Part shown: one piece after another, positions 42,775-51,161 of the stretch
How the letters are laid out: each line of letters starts with the position of its first letter
Numbering within the stretch: position 1 is the stretch's first letter
NCBI RefSeq assembly: GCF_022664465.1
Contig: NZ_JAKREV010000010.1
Coordinates: forward strand, 1 to 53,963
DNA: 53,963 nt
Reading direction: 5' to 3'
Source: Sphingomonas hankookensis
GTDB taxonomy: Bacteria; Pseudomonadota; Alphaproteobacteria; Sphingomonadales; Sphingomonadaceae
Translations under genes and position numbers: made by a program
Notes under the pieces: model-generated
Database searches by the model: none
What the model was told of the DNA's origin: nothing
Seen by the model: only the letters and a program-made list of their open reading frames with translations

Positions 42775-43413
42775 GTGCTGACGATGGTGTATCTCACACT
42801 TCAAATTAGTCCTTGGTCGGCGCAGCGAGCCTTCCGGAAAGCAGCCCATTTCATGCCGAACGCGAACCCTATCGATGGGGCGGCTCAACCCGATACGGAC
42901 GCTGGCTTCCGCCAGCGTCCGCATGGACATGATAGCGCCAAGGACGCTCCTTCCCCATCAACGCCGTCCGAGGGTCCTGCAGTGGGCAGCGCCGCTTGGA
43001 GCGATCCGGGAGCAGCGCCAGAGGTTGCAGGTAACAAGCCGGCCGGCGGGGTGGATGCTGACCATCCGCACCTGTTTCATCTGGCCGAAGCGCCTGCCAA
43101 TGTATTTGACGGCGGGGGTCTGCGAGGCGGACACGAGCACAATTGGCCAATCCTGAAGGGGCAGCAGGGGGCGTGCTACATCGCTCGCCTAGCGCCTGGC
43201 GGCATACGCGAACCGCATTGTCACCCCTACGCTTGGGAGATGAACTTCGTCCTTCAGGGTCGCGTTCGCTGGACCGTCGTGGGGCCGAACTCGGCGCAAG
43301 ACGGTCCATTTGAGGCCACGAAGGGAGACATGATCTTCGCGCGTGCCCGCTGGGCAACGTTTGGACCCTCTCGTTCGTTATGCAGACAACTAATACCTAG
43401 TCATTTATCTTGA
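42775..43413 (+). pseudogene. Cupin-domain protein, truncated (oxalate-decarboxylase-like)
   Basis: An open frame of 212 codons. A low-complexity N-terminal part is followed by a clear cupin: GGLRGGHEHNWPILKGQQGA and PHCHPYAWEMNFVLQGRVRWTVVGPN with HxHxxxxE metal ligands. Bicupin oxalate-decarboxylase-like relatives continue with a second cupin, but here similarity ends at GDMIFARARWATF and unrelated codons run to the stop. The C-terminal half is missing, so the gene is probably dead or reduced to one cupin. ATG at 42853 is an alternative start. It is followed closely by an ABM gene. Confidence 0.65.
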
Positions 43414-43423
43414 GGAGTTGGTC

Positions 43424-43717
43424 ATGCCCAAACTTGCGCTGTACGTGCCACTGAAGGCCAAGCCCGGAAAGGAGAGCGAAGTCGCGGATTTCTTGACCTC
43501 GGCGCTACCGCTCGTTCAAGCCGAACCCGGTACCCTGACTTGGTATGCGATCCAGGAAGGCCCCGGTGCGTACGCGATCTTCGATACGTTCGACACAGAG
43601 CAAGATCGGCAGGCGCATCTTGACGGCAAGGTTGCCGCCGCACTGATGGACAAGGCCGATGAGCTGTTCTCCGAACCGCCGCAGATCCATAAGTTCACCC
43701 TACTGGCAGCTATATAG
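43424..43717 (+). CDS. ABM-domain protein, quinol-monooxygenase-like
   Basis: A 97-residue ABM protein. LALYVPLKAKPGKESEVADFL, EPGTLTWYAIQEGPGAYAIFDTF and the short C-terminal FTLLAAI follow the family fold. TGAGGAG sits 7 bp before the ATG at 43424. It lies just after the truncated cupin gene and before a hairpin terminator. Only distantly similar to the ABM protein at 41436, so not a recent duplicate. Confidence 0.85.
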   Translation: MPKLALYVPLKAKPGKESEVADFLTSALPLVQAEPGTLTWYAIQEGPGAYAIFDTFDTEQDRQAHLDGKVAAALMDKADELFSEPPQIHKFTLLAAI

Positions 43718-43818
43718 CAAAGTGCTGGACACCGTTTCGTCGGGCTTGGCTGAACGGTGAGATACGCCTGCCATTCGGGATGAACGGGCCGGATTTGGAC
43801 CTCAATCAGAAGGACCAC

Positions 43819-43850
43819 GACAGGCCATCCGCTGTAGTGGATGGCCTGTC
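43819..43850 (+). terminator. Terminator after the second ABM gene
   Basis: GACAGGCCATCC and GGATGGCCTGTC are perfect 12-bp arms with an 8-base loop, followed by a TCTAGCGTTTTAT tail rich in T. It lies about 100 bp after the ABM stop. Confidence 0.75.
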
Positions 43851-43929
43851 TCTAGCGTTTTATCCTGCGTTTGATGCTGCTGCTGATGACGTGCTCACCG
43901 TTGTTACCGTTCAGACATAGAGTCCACAT

Positions 43930-44178
43930 GGTTCATGGCTGGTGGTTGAGGACATACCAACTTGGTCCGGGACATGCCGGACCAAGTTGGCCGGCGATCT
44001 GGGTGTGGGTACGCCCGCCGAGTTGTGAGGCCGACCTGACGGTGTTGTAGTCCTGCCGCCAGGCAGCCAGCGCGGCTTTGCCGTGAGCCAGCGAGGTGAA
44101 CAGCGTATCGTCGAGGCATTCGTCGCGCAGGCGGCCGTTGAAGCTCTCGACGAAAGCGTTCTGGGTCGGCTTGGATCG
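43930..44178 (-). pseudogene. IS3-family OrfB, C-terminal remnant
   Basis: The minus strand encodes [19 protein letters not shown] with the catalytic Glu, then LAAWRQDYNTVRSASQLGGR and a stop near 43930. Upstream integrase sequence is absent and the fragment ends abruptly at the 3' end of frmA (44184). It is a dead tail of an IS3 element of a different subtype from that at the left edge. A perfect hairpin lies within it. Confidence 0.8.
43957..43990. repeat. Perfect inverted repeat in the IS3 remnant
   Basis: CCAACTTGGTCCGG and CCGGACCAAGTTGG are perfect 14-bp arms around GACATG. It lies at the end of the transposase codons and may be the element's terminal hairpin or a relic of two adjacent IS ends in opposite orientation. 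Confidence 0.7.
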
Positions 44179-44183
44179 GCGGG

Positions 44184-45708
<1,525 letters not shown>

Positions 45709-45999
45709 TTACTTAAGATATGTACGCAGAATCTTCATTACGCCCTCCACCTTGTCATCGTGATTGCCGTTCTCGCTTTTGACGGCCGGATCTGCACCGG
45801 CACCGAATGTTTCCCTAAGGTGACTCTCCATAACTTCTGCCATCAGTCCATTTGTCGCGCCTCGCATGGCTACAATTTGCTGCAGCAGGGGGGTGCAATC
45901 GGCCCCGGCTTCGATCGCGCGTTCCAAAGCGTCCGCCTGGCCCTTGATACGCCGCAAGCGTGTGATGGCTCGTTTCTTGTCCTCTGGTGAATGTGGCAT
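45709..45999 (-). CDS. frmR: Formaldehyde-responsive repressor FrmR
   Basis: A 96-residue CsoR/RcnR-family repressor starting MPHSPEDKKRAITRLRRIKGQ, nearly identical in pattern to enterobacterial FrmR. Pro2 and Cys35, which formaldehyde cross-links in the E. coli protein, are present, as are His3 and His60. It represses frmA and usually itself. It is on the same strand as frmA. Operator-like sequences are seen both upstream of frmA and in front of this gene. Confidence 0.93.
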   Translation of the reverse strand: MPHSPEDKKRAITRLRRIKGQADALERAIEAGADCTPLLQQIVAMRGATNGLMAEVMESHLRETFGAGADPAVKSENGNHDDKVEGVMKILRTYLK

Positions 46000-46032
46000 C
46001 GCGCTTTCTCAAGAAATCGCTTCAGCATACTA

Positions 46033-46047
46033 TACAGGGGGGGAGTT
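46033..46047. promoter_or_regulatory. Candidate FrmR operator in front of frmR
   Basis: TACA-GGGGGGG-AGTT, 34-48 bp upstream of the frmR start, has the A/T-flanked G-tract layout of CsoR/RcnR/FrmR operators and the same 15-bp length as the two sites before frmA. It would allow autorepression. Confidence 0.55.
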
Positions 46048-46248
46048 TCAATCCTGTCCAGAGACTGGCGCTTCTTTAATCAAGCGAGGTTCCCCGGCCA
46101 TTTTCAAAATGCGCCCTCTCCGATCGGGCAGGCATAGCCGCCACGTTACCCTGAGACAGGTCTGGTACGCGGAGGAGGAGCGGTCATGCTTTCAAGCCTG
46201 CGCCACAGCGACGGCATAGGCGCTGAGGGTCCGATCCTGTGTCCGGGA

Positions 46249-46272
46249 GGGGGAGCCATCGCTCGCTCCCCC
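46249..46272. terminator. Hairpin downstream of the MDR reductase gene
   Basis: GGGGGAGC and GCTCCCCC are perfect 8-bp arms with an 8-base loop, 12 bp beyond the stop of the minus-strand reductase. No T-run follows, so termination would be weak. The rest of 46048-46283 contains no recognisable gene. Confidence 0.5.
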
Positions 46273-46283
46273 AGGTTTGCCGG

Positions 46284-47273
46284 TCAGACCGTAACGACTA
46301 CCTTGCCGATCTGGTCATTCGATTCGAGGAAGCGGTGTGCGTCTTGGATGGCGTCGAGCGAGAAGGTGCGCGCGATCCGCGGCTTGAGCGCGCCCGATTC
46401 CAGTCCCGCCACAATGAACGCCTTGGCGCGATCGAGCGCGGCGTCGTCCGAGACGATCTCGCTGTAGAGATAACCCTTGAGCGTGAGGCTCTTGCCCAGC
46501 ACGGAGAACAACGGGAACGGCGTCGGCTCGCCGCTGAGCGCGCCATATTCAAGCAGAATGCCGCCGCGCGCCATGCTCGCGGTCAGCGGCTCGAACGACG
46601 GGCCTCCGACCGGGTCGAGCACCACGCGCGCACCTGCACCATCGGTTATCTCCATCACCTTTGCTACCAGATCCTCTTCCCCGGTCGCGACGACATGATG
46701 TGCACCGGCATCAAGCAGGGCCTGGCGCTTGGCGCCGGTACGCGTCGTCGCGATCACCGTCGCGCCGACCATCCGCGCAATCTGGAAGGCAGCAAGACCG
46801 ACGCTGCTGGAAGCAGCGGTGACGATGACGAAATCGCCCTCGCCGAGCTTCGCCTGCTCCACCAGCGCACCCCAAGCGGTGACATACTGCATCCACACGG
46901 CCGCCGCTTCCTCGAACGAAAGCGCCGCCGGATGCTTGACGACGAGGCGGGCAGGCACGTTGGCGACCTCGCCATAGGTGCCCCAGCGCGCGATATCGAG
47001 CGGGGGGATGAGGCTGACGGCTTCGCCTTCCGCAAACCCGGTCACGTCCGCGCCGACCGTGCCGACAATACCGGCAGCCTCGTAGCCGAGGCGGCTCGGG
47101 AACTCGGCTTCCTGAAGGTAGGCATGGTTGCGGAACATCACTTCGGCGCGGTTTATGCCTATCGCCTTGACAGCGATCTGCACCTCGTCGGCCGCGGGCG
47201 CGCGCACTGCCACATCTTCAATCTTGAGGACGCTGGCGTCGCCATATTCGTGGATCCGAACGATGCGGCTCAT
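46284..47273 (-). CDS. MDR-family NADPH:quinone reductase-like alcohol dehydrogenase
   Basis: A 329-residue zinc-independent MDR protein: VQIAVKAIGINRAEVMFRN and LGYEAAGIVGTVG in the GroES-like domain, then FVIVTAASSSVGLAAFQIA and ATTRTGAKRQALLDAGA in the Rossmann domain. AAGGAA precedes the ATG at 47273. It is divergent from the TetR gene with 96 bp between, so it is the expected target of that repressor. Likely role: reduction of quinones, enones or similar electrophiles. Confidence 0.9.
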   Translation of the reverse strand: MSRIVRIHEYGDASVLKIEDVAVRAPAADEVQIAVKAIGINRAEVMFRNHAYLQEAEFPSRLGYEAAGIVGTVGADVTGFAEGEAVSLIPPLDIARWGTYGEVANVPARLVVKHPAALSFEEAAAVWMQYVTAWGALVEQAKLGEGDFVIVTAASSSVGLAAFQIARMVGATVIATTRTGAKRQALLDAGAHHVVATGEEDLVAKVMEITDGAGARVVLDPVGGPSFEPLTASMARGGILLEYGALSGEPTPFPLFSVLGKSLTLKGYLYSEIVSDDAALDRAKAFIVAGLESGALKPRIARTFSLDAIQDAHRFLESNDQIGKVVVTV

Positions 47274-47292
47274 GGACCATTCCTTGATTATT

Positions 47293-47304
47293 GAACGACC
47301 GTTC
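47293..47304. promoter_or_regulatory. Candidate TetR operator
   Basis: GAACG-AC-CGTTC is a short perfect dyad between the divergent reductase and TetR genes, a position and shape typical of operators for this TetR subfamily, whose sites often read like GAACGGTCGTTC. Confidence 0.5.
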
Positions 47305-47369
47305 TGTATCGGTGTCAGTGACAAGGTTCAAGCTATTATTTATCGATCATTCCATATCGGGCACGAGAC

Positions 47370-47990
47370 ATGACAGACACGAAAGCCCGTCGTGGCGCAG
47401 GCCGCCCTCGAGAGTTCAACACTGACGCTGCGCTCGACAAGGCGGTACGGCTGTTCTGGCAGCGCGGCTACGAGGCGACGTCGATGGCCGATCTGGTGGC
47501 GGAGACTGGCGTCGCCGCCGCCAGTCTCTATGCGGCGTTTGACAACAAGGCGGGGCTGTTCGCGGCGGTGATCGAGCGCTACGCCGCGACGTTCAGCGTC
47601 CACCTCTATGAACCCATCAACGATCCGGCGTTGTCCACCTTCGAGGCCGTCAAAGGCCTGCTGGAACGAGCGGCGTCATCGTTCTCGGAACCTGAAACGC
47701 CGGCCGGCTGCTTCATGTATTCGGCAGCGGCAGCCGTGTCGCCCGCGTCCGCCGCCATCGAATGCCTGCTGCGCGACAAGCGTATCGCGGCGGAGGCCCT
47801 CCTGATCGAGCGTTTACATCGGGGCGCCGCGCAGGGCGAGCTTGCGGCCGATACTGATCCGGCCGTCCTAGGCAAATTCATCAATACGGTCATGGAAGGC
47901 ATGTCCGTTCAAGCGCGCGACGGCGCTACGATCAACGAACTTTTCTCCATCGCTGAAATGGCACTCGATCGATGGCCGGCTGCGGTTTGA
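47370..47990 (+). CDS. TetR/AcrR-family transcriptional repressor
   Basis: A 206-residue TetR protein. The DNA-binding domain is in residues 16-65 (DAALDKAVRLFWQRGYEATSMADLVAETGVAAASLYAAFDNKAGLF) and a C-terminal ligand domain follows (PAGCFMYSAAAAVSP). It belongs to the group that controls adjacent reductase genes and responds to electrophiles. Its 3' end overlaps the antisense read-through of a truncated LysR gene. Confidence 0.9.
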   Translation: MTDTKARRGAGRPREFNTDAALDKAVRLFWQRGYEATSMADLVAETGVAAASLYAAFDNKAGLFAAVIERYAATFSVHLYEPINDPALSTFEAVKGLLERAASSFSEPETPAGCFMYSAAAAVSPASAAIECLLRDKRIAAEALLIERLHRGAAQGELAADTDPAVLGKFINTVMEGMSVQARDGATINELFSIAEMALDRWPAAV

Positions 47991-48052
47991 TCGTCCAGGC
48001 GAGATCGTCCTCGGTGTTCTTGCAACAAACATCTGTCCACTTACAGCCGAAT

Positions 48053-48662
48053 CCAGTCCGTATGCCCGAACTGACCTGAAGCCGACCAGGCACACATGCT
48101 GCGCCAGATCGTCGAGGCTGGCTGGCGTCCCATGCCGCGCCAGATACGCCGGCGATGCGCAGATATGCTGCGGCTGCTCCACCAGCGTCTTCGCCATCAG
48201 CCCGGCCGCATCCCTGCTCCGCCCGAAGCGGACGACAAGATCCACCCCCTCTTCGATCGGGTCGATTACCCGGTCGGTGAAGCTGAGGGACAGTTGCAGG
48301 TCGGGGTTGGCCTTGCAGATCTCAGTTAGCAAGGGAACCAGCACACGGCGCCCGAACGCGGCAGGCATGTCGATCCGCAAGCGGCCGCGAGGGGCTTCGC
48401 CATGCCCACCCAGCGCGTCTTCCGTGTCGCGCAGGATGTCGATCGCGGCGACGCAGCTCGCCAAGTACGCCTCTCCGCTGACGGTGAGCGTCAGGTTGCG
48501 CGTTGATCGGGTGAACAGGGTTTCGCCAAGCCGTTCCTCGAGACGCGTGATGGCCTTGCTTACGGCGGATTTGGTGAGGCCGAGCCGTTCGTCTGCTCGA
48601 GTGAAGCTGGCGGCGTTGGCGACCTCGACAAAGACGGCGATGCCGTTGAAATGATCTGTCAT
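48053..48662 (-). pseudogene. LysR-family regulator, C-terminally truncated
   Basis: The first 203 or so codons are a normal LysR protein: FVEVANAASFTRADERLGLT in the helix-turn-helix, GRLRIDMPAAFGRRVLVPLL in the effector domain, up to LAQHVCLVGFR. Then similarity ends and the frame continues as nonsense for 60 codons into the antisense strand of the tetR gene, stopping at 47868. About a third of the effector domain is missing. It retains the DNA-binding domain, so some repressor activity is conceivable, but it is probably dead. Confidence 0.75.
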
Positions 48663-49342
48663 GCTCGCCTGTCCGTCGTCGGTGGGTACCGCGATACCTC
48701 GATTCCCGGTGCTTTTCGAGAATTCGATAAGCGGGTGAGTTCATGCCAGCGCGGCAGAATGCGAACGATCCAATCTACGCGTTGCGCGCATCCTGCCCGT
48801 CCAGCGTACGTTTCGGCTCTCCCAAATGAACATGGTTTTCAGGACAAAGGCGGAAAAGCGAGCGGCAGCTATAGACCCCCACGTGTCCGATAGCTGCCGG
48901 GCAGAAAAGTCCCCAATCGTAGCCGTTGAGATCCGGGTTCAGCACGGAGACTTTTCTCGCCGCGACACCGCCTCGCAGGACGTTCTCGAGGCAGAGACAG
49001 AGACGTTCCTCGTTACCCCGCACGGAGGCTCATCGGTGCCGTTTGATTGGGTTCCGTATGGTCCTCGTTGGTTAAGACCTCAGCCGGACCAGGCGAGCAA
49101 ATCGACCAGAAATCTAAACGTCGTTCTCTTACGTTAAACAGACCATCCTGGAGCTGGTGCACTTAGAGCATACCCAAAAGGCACCTACTAAAACAGGCGA
49201 TTGGCTACGATCGTAGCCGTATGCCACATGGTGCCATTTGAGACATAGAGATGGAACGGTGCCACGACAGCTCATCTGTTGTTGTAGGTGACTGGTTCGG
49301 CTATGTTACGACATTGTATGCAACAGAGGCAGCTGTGCCAGT
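48663..49342. other. Intergenic stretch upstream of the toxin-antitoxin pair
   Basis: About 680 bp without a convincing gene; small frames on both strands lack ribosome sites and family resemblance. The base composition is lower in GC than the neighbours from about 49080 onward, consistent with promoter or foreign DNA. It contains a perfect 16-bp palindrome at 49203-49218. The antitoxin promoter presumably lies near 49290-49340. Confidence 0.5.
49203..49218. promoter_or_regulatory. Perfect 16-bp palindrome upstream of vapBC
   Basis: GGCTACGATCGTAGCC reads the same on both strands. It lies 125 bp before the antitoxin start. VapB proteins repress their own operon through palindromes, though usually closer to the start, so another regulator is also possible. 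Confidence 0.4.
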
Positions 49343-49588
49343 ATGACCTTGCAAATCAACATCACGCCTAATGGGCGCATGAGCCTACCGGCGGACGTCC
49401 GGAAGCGACTTGGTCTGAGTGGTGGTGGTGCGGTGTACCTGGACGAAACCGAGGATGGTGTTGTGTTGCGGACCGCAAGCCAAGCCGTGGCACGCGCTCA
49501 GGCTCTAGCTAAGCAATACACGGCCGGTAACCCCGACGCATCCGTTGACGCATTCCTCGCCCGGCGTCGGGAGGATAGCGGCGAATGA
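49343..49588 (+). CDS. vapB: AbrB/MazE-type antitoxin (VapB)
   Basis: An 81-residue antitoxin. The swapped-hairpin SpoVT/AbrB domain is in the first 50 residues (LQINITPNGRMSLPADVRKRLGLSGGGAVYLDE), and the Ala/Arg-rich tail (ASVDAFLARRREDSGE) is the likely toxin-binding part. It overlaps the PIN gene by ATGA. It would neutralise the toxin and bind its own promoter. Confidence 0.88.
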   Translation: MTLQINITPNGRMSLPADVRKRLGLSGGGAVYLDETEDGVVLRTASQAVARAQALAKQYTAGNPDASVDAFLARRREDSGE

Positions 49589-49971
49589 GTGTGGTGCTGG
49601 ACGCGTCTGCGATTATTGCCATGCTCAAAGGCGAACGCGGAGCGGCGAAGGTCGCAGCAGAAATCGGCGGCGCGCGGGTAAGCAGCGTCAACTATGCCGA
49701 GGTCGTCAGTCACTTCGTCTATGCCGGTATGCCCGAGCGCGAAGTCGATGCCATGCTCGATCCATTGCCGCTGACCGTGGTGCCGGCCGACAAGGCGCTC
49801 GCACAAATCGCAGGGCGTATGCGGGCGGCAACAGCCGAAGCGGGGCTCAGTCTGGGCGATCGCTTTTGCCTGGCGCTTGCCCGACGGGATGGGCTGCCTG
49901 CGTGGACGAGTGATCAGAACTGGAAGAAGATCGCCGATGTCGTCCAGGTCAAGGTTGTCGCAATCCGCTGA
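49585..49971 (+). CDS. vapC: PIN-domain ribonuclease toxin (VapC)
   Basis: A 128-residue PIN-domain protein. The acidic residues that bind Mg are present: Asp6 (VVLDAS), Glu39 (NYAEV), Asp92 (LGDRFCLALA) and Asp110 (TSDQNW). VapC toxins cut tRNA or rRNA. Translation is coupled to vapB through an ATGA overlap, so antitoxin is made first. The family is common in sphingomonads. Confidence 0.9.
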   Translation: MSVVLDASAIIAMLKGERGAAKVAAEIGGARVSSVNYAEVVSHFVYAGMPEREVDAMLDPLPLTVVPADKALAQIAGRMRAATAEAGLSLGDRFCLALARRDGLPAWTSDQNWKKIADVVQVKVVAIR

Positions 49972-50045
49972 TCTCGCCTTGTCGCGGGGTAGGGGGGCAG
50001 GAAGCCCGGCTCGACAGTCATGGCCCACACCGCCAGAAGGTCTCC

Positions 50046-51161
50046 ATGCTACGTCTGATCCACACCGCCGACTGGCAACTCGGCAAGCCATACGGCCGCT
50101 TTGACAGCGACGTGCGTGCTGCCCTTAGCGAAGCACGGTTCGATGCAATCGACGCGATCGGCAAGGCGGCAGCCGAGCATGACGTCGCGCACGTACTTGT
50201 CGCCGGCGATGTGTTCGATACCGAAGGACCCGAAGACCGCGTCATCGTGCAAGCGGTGTCGCGGATGCAGCGCTATGCCTGTACCTGGTGGCTGCTGCCC
50301 GGCAACCACGACTTCGCCCGCAACAGCGGTTTGTGGGATCGCGTGCGTGCCAAGGGCGCCAACAATATCCGCATCCTTGCTGAGCCAGTGCCGTGCGAGC
50401 TGGCGCCGAGGCAGTGGCTGCTGCCAGCGCCGCTAACCCACCGGCATAATCTCGACGATCCGACCGCGCTGTTCGACACGATGGAGACGCCGGGCGCGAC
50501 CTTGCGTGTCGGCTTGGCGCACGGCTCGATCCGGGACTTCTCGTCGCGTGGTGAGGCACAGAACCAGATCGCTCCCGATCGTGCGCAGCGCTCTGAACTG
50601 GACTATCTTGCGCTTGGCGACTGGCACGGGAGCCTACGGGTCGACGCGCGCACCTGGTACTCGGGCACGCCGGAAACCGATCGCTTCCAACGCGACGAGC
50701 CGGGCTATGCGTTGCTCGTGGCGCTTGAGGCGGGGGCGGAGCCGACAGTGTTGCCGATCCGCACTGGCAGGTTCCAGTGGCTGATGCGCGAATGGACGAT
50801 AGCCGACGCGGAGGGCTTTGCCGCCGAATGTGACCGGCTGATCGCGCAGGTCGAACCATCGGCGACCCTCCTGCAGCTTTCGCTCTTCGGTATTGTCAGC
50901 CTGTCCGACCGCATCTCGATCCTCGCCCGTCTCGATAACGACCTGCGCCATCGCCTCCGTCATCTGGCGGTCACCGCCGACGATCTCGCCGGTCGGCCGA
51001 GCGAACAGGATTTCGCAGACCTGCGGGTCGAGGGCATGATCGGCACGGCCGCAGTCAAGCTGATGGGCATGATCGAGGCGGGGGGCAGCGGCGGCCCTAT
51101 CGCGAGGCGGGCGCTTGAGCGTCTGTTCGTGGAATATCAGCGTGGGCAGGACGCCGCATGA
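50046..51161 (+). CDS. SbcD/YhaO-like metallophosphoesterase nuclease
   Basis: A 371-residue DNA-repair exonuclease. Metal motifs are HTADWQLG at 6-13, AGDVFD at 53-58, PGNHD at 85-89, GLAHG and LGDWHG. The first motif has Gln where SbcD/Mre11 have a His (DxH), as I recall for YhaO-like members. A C-terminal helical cap is present. It overlaps the ATPase gene by ATGA, so the two form a complex, like SbcCD or YhaO-YhaN. Role: processing of DNA ends or unusual structures. Confidence 0.88.
   Translation: MLRLIHTADWQLGKPYGRFDSDVRAALSEARFDAIDAIGKAAAEHDVAHVLVAGDVFDTEGPEDRVIVQAVSRMQRYACTWWLLPGNHDFARNSGLWDRVRAKGANNIRILAEPVPCELAPRQWLLPAPLTHRHNLDDPTALFDTMETPGATLRVGLAHGSIRDFSSRGEAQNQIAPDRAQRSELDYLALGDWHGSLRVDARTWYSGTPETDRFQRDEPGYALLVALEAGAEPTVLPIRTGRFQWLMREWTIADAEGFAAECDRLIAQVEPSATLLQLSLFGIVSLSDRISILARLDNDLRHRLRHLAVTADDLAGRPSEQDFADLRVEGMIGTAAVKLMGMIEAGGSGGPIARRALERLFVEYQRGQDAA

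Noticed and set aside
48826..49137. Small frames in the gap before vapB
   Set aside because: No ribosome site, no domain pattern and unusual composition.
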